64,000 bases of DNA from Timema cristinae (GCA_039000515.1 JBCFYV010003508.1:47143265-47207264); one strand, 5' to 3'. Positions 36,101 through 45,217 are shown, numbered from the stretch's first letter. The notes: a model not told the origin generated them from the sequence alone. A program made the numbers and translations.

Positions 36101-39100
36101 GGAATACGCGTCGCATCGTGGCCGAATATATTTCAGTGTGGCTGATTGTAATCAAACACTGGCCTCTTTGGTCAGAATCACGTTTATTATTCCCTCTCCC
36201 AGCCTTGCCGCAGAGTTACAGACTCAAAGTTGAACATAATGAAATATTACAAGAAGTTTAATTTTCACTTTGAAAGTTCAAATTTATGCAGGTTGTTGGA
36301 AACTCAAAGCCCACATAGTTTGTTTGAACCAAAATTAATACAAAATCCCCATACACTTACATTCTGTAAACTATGATAAGACCATTGACTTGTGTTCAAA
36401 GTTTCAGTGTACAGCGCCGGGGAGCAAAGCTGTGCAAGCATGCGTGTACAACAGGTTGTATAGGAGCTAGGCTCACGGCACTACACATGTAATTATGGCA
36501 AAGATTTGCTGTGATGTAGGACCGTTAATGTTGACCCTCAGGATGTATTCCCATTTCTAGATGGACTGGTGTTTTGTTTACTATTAACTGTGGTGTGTTC
36601 TGTTGCCGTCCTCCGAGATGTCAAGGTGTGCAGTGCCATGAGCCTAACTCCTATGCAACCTGTTGTACACGCATGCTTGCACAGCTTTGCTCCCCCGGCG
36701 CTGTACACCAAAATTTGAACACAATTTAATAGTATTACCAAAGTTTGCCGAATGTGAGTGTATAGGGATTTTGGATTTTTCTGATTCAAACAAACTACGT
36801 GTTGAATTTCTGAACATCCTGTATAATTATTGATAGTCTAAGATCTGACCAAACTATTCTGAAAACTATGTAAACAATAATCTTAACATATCTGTGCACG
36901 AAAATTTTGTCTTTGGTGTTAAAACTTAGTTTAACAATCCAATAGGTCTAAATTATAATTGTTGCATGGTTAAAAAAACTTTAATTTATTTTAGAGCTAC
37001 ACTATCAGCACTGAATTTATCTAGAAAGTTTAAGGTTTTATTAAGTGCAAGTAGATATTAATTGGTTAACCAATAATAGTATTTACGTCTGAGAACAATA
37101 ACACATTTCAGTTTTGGATGAATAAATTATTACAAAAAAATAGGTTTATTTTTTGGACTATAAATTGTATGAAAACAAATATAGGACGAAATTATAATAC
37201 AGAAAGTTATGTGAACTGAATTTAAAACTTCTTTTACAAATACAACCAAAATAAATAGGTACAAAATCCTTATTGACAGGTCATAAAACTTGAACCAAAT
37301 AATATTCAGATTTTTCTATTTCAATTATAAATATAGAGCCTGAAATATTATGTATGTTTTTTATTTAGATGTATTTCCCTTTTAAACCCAATATGTGACA
37401 ATAACAATGGCCGATATATTTTGAGTTTACCATTTCAAGTAATAGTATTGTAATAATAACATTTGTTATATAAAATTGCGGTATACTACAAAAGCTTCAG
37501 TTTTATCAAATACTCATTATTCATGGGTTAGTAGGTATTGAAAAAGCAAGCACTACCAAAGCGACAAATTTACACAAACACATGCAGTACAAAATTATTA
37601 AAATAGAAACAGAAAAATAGAAGAATTTTTTTTAGTTGTGTCTAGGTTGTGTGTGTTATTTGAAATCTCCTGTTAGAAATATACAATATAATAGATCACC
37701 AATGGCATAGAGAATTATATATTTTTAGCACCACATCTTACTACCCGTTCGGGTTATCCGATTTTTTCCTACGTTTTAGGGATTAGGAAGGTTATATTTA
37801 GAAGTGTACCCGCATTTGCGTAGAGGGAGAGTGGAAAACTGTTTTAGCCTGAACTTCGATCTCCCAGTTATCAGCAGTCTAGTCTACTGCGAGAGTAGTG
37901 TGTTAGAACACATTACCACCGAAACGAGTGAATAATAACTAACTCATACTTTTGAATAAAATGTTTCAAGAGTATTTAATGCCTATTCCTATTTACCATT
38001 ATTAACGGCAACTCTTCTCTTAATTTTCTTTGGATATATGGATTCTTTCAACATATTTCCACATTGTATAAAAGTTATAGACAGGGGGAAAAAAAGCTTT
38101 AGGAAACTCTAACAAAACCACGACTCTGGAGTTGCGGGATCCTGGTTGGTGGGAATCGCTTTAACTAAGTGGTTGTAACAAGAATTTTCCGACAAAATGC
38201 CATCGGTGATCATTGCTATGGTTTACTTTATTAGTACGGGGTTTATTTGTTTAAACAAACCCTGAGGTGAGTGTGCTAAGATATTAATTACTGTGCGATC
38301 ATTAATTTGTCAATACCTCTGCTTCCTCCACTGTAGCAGCTCAATTCTCGGAGACTCTTAGATCTTTTCCCTCTTTTTCCGTCTTTCCCTGGAAAGTTTA
38401 CAACACCCAAGAATCTATTGTTTCCATTTTATATATAAAAAAGTTATCTTCGCTTGTCTCTTTTTTTCTCATTTTGTTTTTTACTTTACTATTTTTTTTT
38501 TCCGAAGTGAGTGACAATGTGAGTACAGGAAGTATCAGTGGACCAATCAAGATGGTTTCTGCCGCCACCAAGTTATTACGATACGTAGAATTCTACGCAA
38601 CTGTCTGTTGAAAATGGAAGAAGATTAAAAGTGGCTTAAAAGGGGTAGGTAGGGGGATCTTCTAAGAAACAGTGGCAAATTAATACAAAATTAAATTTTC
38701 TAACACAATTCTTAACTTTTATGCAAAAATAAAAATTATAACTTAAGAAAAACAAAAATAAAATCTACAAGAGGGGTAGGGTACAAATATTTAAAAAGCT
38801 TTAAGCAACCATAATTTTTGTTGTTTAAAATGTGTGAATATTGGATTAATTTTTTTTAATCAAGCTCCTAAATAAACTTTAAAGAAAACCAAAATTGTAA
38901 AACATTGTCTTTTGGTCAAAAAATGCGTGTGATAAATTTAAAACATATTGATGAAAGAAAGTTGTTTTAGAAAATAGATCTTACCGGTTCATTTATGTTT
39001 TGTGAATCCAAATGTTAATATGCAACACACAAAAATATGGTCACTTAAACAATTAATGGGTTTTTTTATCTGAGGGAAACATTCCATATATATAAAATAA

Positions 39101-42100
39101 CATTTACTTATTTTAAACATCTAATAAAATACTTCTAGATTATTCAAAGCTGAGAAAACAAATCATAATATTATTATTATTAATAATATGAACTGGTCCT
39201 TGGTTGGCCAAACCTTTTGACCAGTATTTATTTTAATTAATCAAGTTAAGTTTCCCATTCAAGCCATAGTTAATTTTTAATCAACAATTAATTTAGTTAT
39301 AGCTAAGCAGAAATACATAAATAATAAAATATTATTACAAAGCATTAATTCTATAGAGCTTAGATGAAAACATCTTAATTGGGTATCTTTGGTACACCAA
39401 GTCTTACTACCCATACAAGCTCTCTGCATATCTTACTAGAGGGGAAGAAAGGACAAAGGTAGAATGTATAATAAATATGCCCACATTTGTTGGAAGGAGA
39501 GTATAAAGCCCTTTTTAAAAAAAAACATCTTGAGCATAACTAGATGGGATTTGCACCCATTAGAACAGAGACCTAACGGCAAACTAAACCAGATGAAGGT
39601 GACCTCACCTCATAGCCAGTGTGCCCACCGATGTGAGACACACTTTATTCCTGTATTTTCATTTAAGACCAAAATATAAAATCTCAATATAAGAATTACT
39701 TACATCAAAAGTATATATTATTTTAGAAAAATTCACAATTATTCTTTGTTATTTTCAAGAGTTGACAAGTATCTAACAACATTGTCATCTATATGAAGTC
39801 TATATTTTCCTATGGCTCATTTATAGAAATGTGTGAGGTAGCTCCTGAACAAATTAGTACACAAAGTTGTTCAAATTAATCAAATTGCAGGTAAAAATAT
39901 ATTCAAACACATGTTTCACCAGATATAACGTATAAATTCGATTCAGTAACAACCAGTAAAAATAATGGCCCTCGGTAAGAGACAAACCATTATGGCTCAG
40001 TGGTAGCACCGGCGTGCAAAACCAAAAGGTCCCGAGTTCGATTCTCATGTCCAGGTTGTCATTTTTCCCTTAATTGAATTGAATGTTTATAGTGTTAGCC
40101 ATGAACACAGAGTTAAAAAGAATCAAAAGAACCAACATGGTGGGATAGAGCCCATGCACTTAGTAATTAATATCGATTCATGAATTCTTGTTTGTCTGGA
40201 GGTCTTGAAACGTTGACAGAAAGAATGTCTCCTAAACAAAAGACACACAACTTTCTCTTTTGTGAATCAAGTTGTTTGAAGTTTGAGCTCTTTGCGAAGT
40301 TTGTTGTGATATTTTTAGTTCTTTCCTTTCTAATACAGTTTGCATAGCTTCAAGGAACACCATATTTGAATGCAAGTCTGCAAGTTATTAATTGAAGATA
40401 ATGTACTTTAAATAGAAGAAGTGAGAGAATCTGATTTTGTCAACTTTCTCATGATTTTTAGGAATGTTATTTGGTTATTTAATGTCAAACATATGTTGTA
40501 TATTTTTGACATTTCACTTTTTTTTTATGGACAAATCTTTAACTCCCAGCTCTCTATTCAAATAATTATTATTTATCTGAGTCGCCATAAGACATATTAC
40601 CGTGTATGTAAGTGAGTAGTATTTTGATGCTTTATTGATTCAAAACCAAACATTATGGCAGATTTCAAATGAAAACATAAGCTCTCTCGGTTTTCAAGCA
40701 TTGAAATCATGATGACAGGCTTCCAATCTAGCATTATTGTGTCATTCTTTGTCATCCAACACATGACACAAACGCACATGTAAATAACGGAAAGTTGGTA
40801 CCGATAGCCATTACAGCCTCTAGCAAACTTATTATCATGATTTGAGGGGAATTGCAATTCAATTTCCTTTATCCTTCCAACATTCTTCTCCTCTCACTTG
40901 CACACTTTCTGCTATCTGATCCTCCAAACTCTTTTTGCCCTCCCTTGCGGCCTTTTCCCTACATACTTTATCTCCATCATTCTCTTTCCTTCTCCATCCT
41001 CTTTACATGCCTGTACCATCTCGGTCTTGCTTCCTCCACTGTCTCATGTGCTCCCGTACCCCAACTCTTTCCTGGATAACTTCATTCCTAATCCTGTTTC
41101 TCCTCGTGACAGCAAACTTGCACCTCACAAACTTTATTCCCATGACCTCCACTTTCCTAGTCTCTCTTACATTCAATGTCCATGTTGACATTTTTATTAA
41201 TTTACACCTCTATGCTTGCCTTTAATGTTCATCCCACTACCATAACCTTGTCCTCAAAGAAGAGTTTTGAAGCTCAGATTAGTGTTAGGATGATGTTGCA
41301 AGTGTGTCTGCAGGTGGTAAAAAAACAACACATGAAGGTTGTTTGAACCACAGTTTGTCGGCAACACACACAGTATGTGGACAACGTTCTTGGGCAATGT
41401 GAAGGGAACATCAATGATATTGACTAAACTATCTCCAAGATTGAATTTCTGCTGAGCCCAAATGGTTTATGACCAAAGAATGTCCATTAAAGTTGAAATC
41501 TGCCGAGGTGTGTGTAGTAACTCAAAGAGCTCTGTGATGAGTCTCTTGCTTGGGCCCCCATCATGTATGGTTGCCAGTAGCTTTATCTACCAAGGATTGA
41601 GCTATGAGCCATCCAAACGAGTAGGTATAAAAGGCGGTGTTCAAGAAACAGTTGAAAGGTATACCACGTTACTTAATTGCTGTGACACATATCATTTTTA
41701 AACTGTATAAAACATCCATTTAATGAGCAGACTTATTCTAACAGAAATGTGTGCATCACATGGTCCTAAGTACAGTCATGATGTCAATAATCTCATTAGT
41801 ATTTAATTGGCTGTAAAAATAATAAGAAATCAAGGTTTTATTAAATCTAGATTAATTTTTTTTAATAAATTTAAAAACAATGAACAATATTGTACATACT
41901 TCTTTAAAGGCATATTTTCTTTACATCTATCACTGTTTCCAGCCTGTTTAATGTTTAATATTCAAGCCATATATTTTCCACTACCGGCTGCTAGGCCTGT
42001 CCTAGCTTCATATGTCTTATAATTAACCTAAGACTAGGACAAGCACAACATCCAGTCCCCAGCCGTTAATTCATAACTGTGAAAGGATAGGCCCACATTT

Positions 42101-44322
42101 CATCAATGAGAAATTTTTCGGCCATGCCGAGAATTGAACTCGAGACTCTTAGCTCGGCAGACAAACACATTATCGATTGAGCTAAGGTGTCGGGTTTTAA
42201 AAGTCACGTCGAAGGATTAAACATATATTTAGGCTATTTAAAATATATACACATATATATATGCCTATGATTAACTATACACTTAATTAAACAAGCTACC
42301 TAAAAAAACACAAACTATGGGACAAAATGGAGTTACTACATCAACAATCCATGTTGTTAAAGGGTATAGCCTATGTTATAGTTAGAATATTATCCAATCA
42401 GGAAGGGTTTCATGCTAACTTGAAACTAAATGCAGACATACATCAACACAACATATTGACAAAATTGCTTCATTTAAAATTAAATTATATAACTTTACAT
42501 TCAACATTCTTGTGCATGCATGTATGTATGTATGTATGTATATATATAGTTTTAAAAACTAAACCTCACTTTACAAGAATTTTTACATGGACCTACATAG
42601 TTTGTAATACTTACAGAAATACCTCACTTTTTCGATAGGTTCAGGATCATAGCAGTAATGAAAGTAATTAAATGGCCAAAAGTCAAAAATCAAAGAAGTC
42701 AAGAATTGATGAAAGTCGAAAAATGATGAAAGTTAAAATTGATGAGTCGAAAAGTGACAAAAGTCAAAAATTTACCTAAGTTAAAGCATAGCTTACCATG
42801 TATGCATTAGGGCCACCAAGAAAGTTATATACAATTAACTATATAACAATCTCATGAATAGGTAATTTAACATCTAAGCTCACAAAAATAACTATAAACA
42901 CAATGTTTTGACGACTGACACAAAAATAAGTCGTATTAATATATTTAATGACAAATATATAAGATTCATTGTGGAGAATTTCAAAAACAGTGTACAGTGA
43001 ATGATGAAAGAAACAAGTTAGCGCGTGGTGATGGGGAAAAACGATGAAAAACTTAGGCAAATGACGAAATTTGGAAACATGGTTATCTAGTTGAATATAT
43101 ATATATATATATTTTATACAGTAGTTATGTGATAGTGTATTGTGACGCCTATTGTCTCGTAAAATAAACCTCATAGTGCTGTTTCACATGGGCATGTTTT
43201 CGATGTGTTAAGGATAACGCAAGTTTTGTTAGAGTATGTTGGTTTAAATTAGTATTTTCAAAGAATTGACATGGGATGAAACTAGTGAGAGGTGGCCTTG
43301 AATCAAATGTGCACCAACATTTTCTAAGTGATTGAGATTAGCAACAGCTTTATGTTTCAACGGATAAGGAGACATCTCGTAAAGCCAGTTATCTACCGCA
43401 CATTTAGTTGTAAGCGTTTCCTTAGTAAAAAGTCATGTTTCGAGTCTTCATCCTCCTTGCTTCTGAAATAATTATGCGGGATGGAAAAAAAAAAATTGTT
43501 TTGGAAAATTTTCCAAAATATTTCATTTAATATTTTCCAAAAAAAAATTTCAATTAAACTATTTTTTTAGCACCGTGTCTTACCACCTTTTCAGGTTATA
43601 CGTTTATGTACTAATTATGCTAATGGTTTTAAGGATTTGAAGGTTATATTTATGAGAAGTGTACCCGCATTTGCATGAAGGGAGAGTGGAAAAACTACCC
43701 TCAGTACATCCATCATCAACAGTCTAGTCTACTGATAGAGTAGCAGGTTAAACCATGCAGCCACCAAAGCAGGTGTAGAGTTGTTGCTGGCTGCGGTTGA
43801 TAAAGGTATATATTTCCTTATTTCCCACCAAGAAATGAATCAGAAAAGATGGCTTTATTGTGAATCAGTTTGCACACATCAACGAGTATTTGATTGAATT
43901 GGAAAAGGACAACATTTATTTGATTGTTTACCAACTTCTATTGTTGGAATGTTACACATCTGCTTTGGACATGAATGTTTAATGTTGAGAAAAGAAAATT
44001 GTCTGGTTTGAAGCCAGGCATTCACAAGCGCTTATCAGACTCGTCCTGTGTTGACCATTTGCTTAAAATTAACAACGTTTGACGTGACATATATTACATT
44101 ATTGAGGGCCTCAACTAAATATTTGAAATTAAATTGAATATAACACTTTAAAAAAATAGAATAGCCCAATCAGCCTCTCTGGATAAAAACTCACTCTCTG
44201 TACGTCGAAAAAAACCTTCTTGTCTCTCGCGAAGAAATAAACACCTTCCTTATCAAATTTCTGTGAAGGCTGTGTCGCTAATGTGGTTAGCTCCTGCTTG
44301 TTGAATCTCATTTTGAATGATA
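24064..44322 (-). CDS. INPP4: Inositol polyphosphate 4-phosphatase (INPP4) gene, spliced, incomplete
   Basis: INPP4 removes the 4-phosphate of phosphatidylinositol 3,4-bisphosphate, giving phosphatidylinositol 3-phosphate, on plasma and endosomal membranes. Thirteen exons on the minus strand, in order: 44195-44322, 35834-35989, 33837-34037, 32750-32904, 31199-31512, 30044-30246, 29492-29658, 28287-28474, 27574-27664, 27305-~27410, 26762-26893, 25574-25709, 24064-24196. They encode a PH domain (exons 1-3), a C2 domain (4-5), the INPP4 middle region (6-9) and the phosphatase with CKSAKDR (exon 12), ending [12 protein letters not shown] like vertebrate INPP4A/B. Splice phases agree at almost every junction. 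Vertebrate INPP4 has no N-terminal PH domain, so the PH-C2-phosphatase order is the invertebrate form. Missing: one short exon between exons 8 and 9, and several exons hidden by the N gap at 27418-27517. Exons 1 and 5 each need one extra base to read through. Confidence 0.9.
24650..24811 (-). mobile_element. SINE-A fragment in INPP4 intron 12
   Basis: Family words GGGAAGGAGAGCGAGAAACC and AGATTCAAACCCTGATCTC (B-box complement) lead to a decayed head near 24811. The 3' tail is missing. Confidence 0.5.
25480..25535 (+). mobile_element. SINE-C fragment (tRNA-like head)
   Basis: CCAAGGGTCCCGGGTTCGAT plus TCCCGTATCCAGGTGTCATT matches the copy at 39985-40085. Only the B-box half of the head and a short tail remain. 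Confidence 0.4.
25574..25709 (-). CDS. INPP4: INPP4 exon 12: catalytic C-x5-R loop
   Basis: It encodes [36 protein letters not shown] and QRALDCMR. The dual-specificity-phosphatase-type loop CKSAKDR (codons at 25692-25672) carries the nucleophilic cysteine and the phosphate-binding arginine, both intact. The acceptor is CTCAG, the donor GTAAGA. The phases fit exons 11 and 13. Confidence 0.95.
26402..26450. repeat. TG/TA microsatellite
   Basis: A (TG)n run passes into a (TA)n run directly before the LINE L-a fragment. Confidence 0.9.
26451..26730 (+). mobile_element. LINE L-a 3' end, plus orientation, unexpanded
   Basis: It encodes [20 protein letters not shown] then [17 protein letters not shown], followed by the family's 3' untranslated region and a GATGATG tail. 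It is the same 3' end that flanks the 57-bp minisatellite at 1905-2155. Here the codons for G-T-N-E-Q-V-L-R-R-V between DR and GEKR are absent, so this copy lacks most of the segment that was amplified elsewhere. It lies in INPP4 intron 11. Confidence 0.7.
26762..26893 (-). CDS. INPP4: INPP4 exon 11: region just before the catalytic loop
   Basis: It encodes [36 protein letters not shown] and the first base of a glycine codon. It matches vertebrate INPP4 (K-N-x-N-V-D-I-L-W-x-A-A-x-I-C-R-R-L). The acceptor GTATAG follows a T-rich tract; the donor GTTGGA is weak, but the phase is exact. Confidence 0.88.
27305..27410 (-). CDS. INPP4: INPP4 exon 10 (5' limit obscured by the gap)
   Basis: It encodes [20 protein letters not shown] and SEPPGQRG, matching the vertebrate segment after A-E-R-F-G-D-x-S-L-Q-E. 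A CTCAG at about 27408-27404 could be the acceptor, or the exon could continue into the N run. The donor is GTGAGT, phase 1, in register with exon 11. Confidence 0.75.
27418..27517. other. Assembly gap, exactly 100 N
   Basis: The round length of 100 is a conventional placeholder for a gap of unknown size. The INPP4 codons expected between exons 9 and 10 (roughly 300 residues by comparison with vertebrate INPP4) are missing here, so the true gap is probably kilobases long. Confidence 0.95.
27574..27664 (-). CDS. INPP4: INPP4 exon 9 (numbering of recovered exons)
   Basis: A 91-nt exon encoding [20 protein letters not shown] and [10 protein letters not shown]. It is weakly similar to the vertebrate segment that starts L-L-N-S-A-S-Q-H-S-P. 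The acceptor TTTTTAG and donor GTATGC are acceptable. It lies 57 bases upstream, in the gene sense, of the assembly gap. Confidence 0.65.
28287..28474 (-). CDS. INPP4: INPP4 exon 8: conserved L-E-F-x-P-x-N-L-H-x-Q-R-M block
   Basis: It encodes [42 protein letters not shown] and KNGGLIKY, the best-conserved part of the INPP4 middle region. The donor is GTAGGT, ending in phase 0. The next recovered exon needs two leading bases, so at least one exon (expected about 55 residues) is not seen between them. Confidence 0.9.
28735..28862 (-). mobile_element. SINE-A/tRNA-like fragment in INPP4 intron 7
   Basis: GGCAGTCTAGTCTATGG and ACCTTAGACCATACGGACGC are the complement of the SINE-A head. To the left, CAAACCTGTGACCTCTGG looks like part of a second tRNA-like head. 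Confidence 0.4.
28889..29459. mobile_element. MITE with TAGGGATGTCA termini in INPP4 intron 7
   Basis: The left end TAGGGATGTCA and the inverted right end TAGAGATGTCA bound 571 bp without an ORF. A subterminal palindrome is present (TCAATTCTTTGATACC against GAATCGATC words). The right end is 33 bases from the donor of exon 7. Confidence 0.5.
29492..29658 (-). CDS. INPP4: INPP4 exon 7: middle region
   Basis: It encodes [20 protein letters not shown], then [20 protein letters not shown] and [11 protein letters not shown], corresponding to the acidic E-L-G-E-L-S-P-x-W helix region of INPP4. The acceptor is TTTTTTCCAG; the donor is GTGTGT, 33 bases from the end of a MITE. Confidence 0.9.
30044..30246 (-). 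CDS. INPP4: INPP4 exon 6: middle region
   Basis: It encodes [15 protein letters not shown], then [15 protein letters not shown] and [13 protein letters not shown], matching the vertebrate INPP4 segment with N-P-V-C-K-L-Y-R-F-P and L-S-F-H-I-P-K-E-L. It is 203 nt, leaving phase 2, completed by exon 7. Confidence 0.9.
30468..30703 (+). mobile_element. SINE-A, plus orientation, with canonical B-box
   Basis: The head contains TTAGCTAACGCGCTGG, the B-box GGTTCGAATC at about 30541, the body CTAAATGGTTTTCTACTC, and the 3' hairpin tail CCCGAACAGGTAGTTAGACA. It is the best-preserved plus-oriented copy. Confidence 0.75.
30733..30850. repeat. 38-bp inverted repeat, ~41-bp loop
   Basis: TGCTGTCACTGGACAAAGAG (30733) and the rest of a 38-base arm pair with the complement at about 30812-30850 with a few mismatches. 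It sits in INPP4 intron 5, so a transcript from either strand could form a hairpin. Confidence 0.6.
30961..31175 (-). mobile_element. SINE-B, minus orientation, beside INPP4 exon 5
   Basis: Tail complement CCGGCTGCTAGGCCTGTCC, body CAACATCCAGTCCCCAG, B-box complement GAATTGAACCCGGGACC. The head ends about 20 bases from the exon 5 donor at 31198. Confidence 0.75.
31199..31512 (-). CDS. INPP4: INPP4 exon 5: second half of C2 domain, one-base frame break
   Basis: The upstream part reads [10 protein letters not shown] and [11 protein letters not shown] through GSCIVTLG. The downstream part, in the next frame, reads [14 protein letters not shown] and [18 protein letters not shown]. Both match INPP4 C2 in order. 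The break falls at the GG of 31362-31361. The exon is 314 nt although both neighbours join in phase 0, so exactly one base is missing. The most economical explanation is a lost G. Confidence 0.85.
31868..32153 (-). mobile_element. SINE-A2: SINE-A tail with a different tRNA-like head
   Basis: The plus-strand view begins with ATC repeats and the SINE-A tail ACCGCGTCTTACTACCCG. The body (AGGGTGATTGTGAGATG, CCGAACCACGGTGG) and the head (B-box complement GTATTGAACCCCGG, A-box near CCCTAGACCACCAGG) differ from SINE-A. A 5'-truncated copy is inserted in the LINE at 53114-53282. Confidence 0.65.
32750..32904 (-). CDS. INPP4: INPP4 exon 4: first half of C2 domain
   Basis: It encodes [12 protein letters not shown] and then [20 protein letters not shown] and TEVVE. 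It aligns with the vertebrate INPP4 segment running from the phrase F-S-L-A-C to T-E-I-I-E, the start of the lipid-binding C2 domain. The acceptor is TCGCCAG after a T10 tract; the donor is GTGTGT. Confidence 0.9.
33205..33380 (+). mobile_element. SINE-A, plus orientation, decayed
   Basis: CCCGCTTCGATGGTTGAATA begins the head; a B-box relic and the body CTAAATAGTTTTTCACCCTC follow. It lies in INPP4 intron 3. Confidence 0.55.
33837..34037 (-). CDS. INPP4: INPP4 exon 3: PH domain C-terminal helix and linker
   Basis: It encodes [20 protein letters not shown], the closing strand and the tryptophan-bearing C-terminal helix of a PH domain, then a basic linker ending RRGHTM. The acceptor GTCCAG lies directly beside the 32-bp minisatellite, which begins about ten bases upstream. 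The donor is GTGAGT. Confidence 0.9.
34045..35490. repeat. 32-bp minisatellite, ~45 copies, in INPP4 intron 2
   Basis: The unit contains ACTTACACCAGTATACAGAC then ACTACTACAGAA. The main variation is CTACTACAG versus CCATTACAG and GAACTT versus GAGCTT or TAACTT. The unit length is constant apart from a worn patch at about 34715-35060. The array fills nearly the whole 1.8 kb intron and its left edge reaches the splice acceptor of exon 3 (acceptor AG at 34038-34039). It has no coding frame that would make sense. Confidence 0.95.
35834..35989 (-). CDS. INPP4: INPP4 exon 2: PH domain core
   Basis: It encodes [20 protein letters not shown] and [15 protein letters not shown], a typical PH-domain strand pattern (RW-x-L-x-G-N-L-L-F-Y-F, then the acidic-loop V-I-x-L-E-x-C). 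The exon is flanked by CAG and GTGAGT; its last base plus the first two of exon 3 give a valine codon. Confidence 0.9.
36289..36821. mobile_element. Foldback element: ~200-bp inverted arms, 134-bp spacer
   Basis: The left arm (36289-36490) and right arm (36625-36821) are inverted copies, best around TGTACAGCGCCGGGGAGCAA and GTGCAAGCATGCGTGTACAA. The outer ends read CAGGTTGTTGGAAACTCAA and, inverted, CAGGATGTTCAGAAATTCAA. There is no transposase. It lies in INPP4 intron 1. Confidence 0.75.
36822..37721. other. INPP4 intron 1, AT-rich
   Basis: No exon, repeat or RNA gene is recognised. Confidence 0.45.
37722..37930 (-). mobile_element. SINE-A, minus orientation
   Basis: Tail TTTTTAGCACCACATCTTAC with the hairpin ACCCGTTCGGGT intact, body GTACCCGCATTTGCG and GGGAGAGTGGAAAAC, head complement ACCACCGAAACGAG. 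Confidence 0.75.
37931..39389. other. INPP4 intron 1, no recognised features
   Basis: AT-rich with poly-T runs near 38461 and 38493. The 38,100-38,420 stretch is more balanced, but it shows no open frame. Confidence 0.4.
39390..39640 (-). mobile_element. Diverged SINE with SINE-A-like tail
   Basis: CAAGTCTTACTACCCATACA is the SINE-A tail, and GGAAGGAGAGTATAAAG recalls the body. The head complement near 39590-39637 is only loosely tRNA-like. Confidence 0.4.
39985..40085 (+). mobile_element. SINE-C copy
   Basis: ATTATGGCTCAGTGGTAGCA (A-box region) and GAGTTCGATTCTC (B-box), then CATGTCCAGGTTGTCATTTT, make a tRNA-like head. The anticodon arm does not fold as in a real tRNA, and the sequence runs into a SINE-like tail shared with 25480. 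Confidence 0.5.
40855..41290 (-). mobile_element. LINE L-b C-terminal fragment, unexpanded
   Basis: The minus strand reads [20 protein letters not shown] then [17 protein letters not shown] (41188-41064), followed by frame-broken sequence matching the 62-kb copy. It contains a single copy of the segment that is amplified at 13483-13974, so it shows the ancestral arrangement. Confidence 0.65.
41979..42195 (-). mobile_element. SINE-B, minus orientation
   Basis: CTACCGGCTGCTAGGCCTGT (tail complement), CAACATCCAGTCCCCAG, then the B-box complement GAATTGAACTCGAGAC and head complement. It is nearly the same length as the other full copies. Confidence 0.75.
42196..43561. other. Simple-sequence rich stretch of INPP4 intron 1
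   Basis: A (TGTA)n/(TA)n microsatellite lies at 42510-42547, a purine-rich stretch with repeated AAAGTCAAAAAT-type words at 42655-42785, and an (AT)n run at 43096-43115. No exon is recognised. Confidence 0.55.
43562..43774 (-). mobile_element. SINE-A, minus orientation
   Basis: TTTTAGCACCGTGTCTTACC, GTACCCGCATTTGCATG, GGGAGAGTGGAAAAAC and CAGTCTAGTCTACTG follow the family order. The B-box segment is partly deleted. Confidence 0.7.
44195..44322 (-). CDS. INPP4: INPP4 exon 1 of coding region: start codon and beginning of PH domain
   Basis: A polypyrimidine tract and CAG acceptor precede the exon, so a 5' non-coding exon lies further upstream (higher coordinates). ATG is at 44311-44309, giving [15 protein letters not shown] and then [12 protein letters not shown]. 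The donor is GTGAGT. As written the exon ends in phase 0, but exon 2 needs phase 1. One extra T in the T7 run (44214-44208 on this strand) repairs the phase and turns the C-terminal residues into FFRRTE, which runs naturally into SLERWC of exon 2. I read this as a one-base consensus loss. Confidence 0.8.
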
Positions 44323-45217
44323 CTGTGGAAGAAAAGGAATATTTTGACATTAAATGATTGATTAAACATTTTAAATATGCAATTGTTAAGTAGTATAAAG
44401 TACCTGATGATTATGATAGTACACCTTTCATAATGGTTTCAAATTTCTGTTTCGCAAGAATAAACTATAAGGAATGATAGATCTTAATAGATAGTTCTAT
44501 GGTTTTTTTTATATCAAAACTCAAAAGGTACGACGAACTTAGCATTCGCCATATTTTGAGCTAACCTTTCTTGATTCTTCATTCTGTTCGGTCTTACTAA
44601 AAAGCAACTTTTAAATCTCAGCTGGTTGTACATGGCGCGAAATTTAAACCAAAGCCCCATTAGTTTATCAAAACAAGTACCTAAAATTATTTAAATGATA
44701 ATATATATTACATAATTAACTGATTTATTTGAAGGTATTCAAACAATTAATTTCCATCTGGAATTGCTAGAGTATAATATGATATAAGCTATGATAGTTA
44801 TATTATAAAAGTAATCTTTTCCAACTGGTTGGGCTGGGTTATCCCTTTTTTTTAATGGTTGGGTAGACTATTTGCATTCATGGTTAGCCCTAACAGAACC
44901 AGTGGCTTGGGAGGCCATAAAGCGAGGCGTATATAGAAATGGAGTGGAATATTAAATATGTTTGCCATGCCTTATTATGTTTTGAATTAACGTTGAATTT
45001 ATTTTGATTAGCTATTGAGTTTGTATAATACTAGCTTAGCTTAGGCTGGGTTTATATTCATGAATTAAGACAAATACAACGGTTTGTAATGAAATGTAGT
45101 ATTTAAAGTCTTGGAAAGGTCGTGGTTTGGCTGCTTTGTGCTACTTTAGACCGTGACGTGTATAAGTGTGTTTTGGTTACGGTGGAATCCGGAGACGATT
45201 GAGATGTGGATTCGTCT
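44323..45217. other. Upstream of the INPP4 coding start; 5' exon or promoter not located
   Basis: The first coding exon has a splice acceptor, so a non-coding first exon must lie here or further right, beyond the LINE. I cannot point to it. The stretch around 44,560-44,660 is slightly less AT-rich. Confidence 0.35.

Noticed and set aside
36012..36261. Possible plus-strand exon next to INPP4 exon 2
   Set aside because: Two short overlapping frames, no splice sites in register, no recognisable family; it lies in INPP4 intron 1.
41462..41701. 79-codon plus-strand ORF
   Set aside because: Moderately balanced composition but no motif, no neighbours in frame and no splice context.
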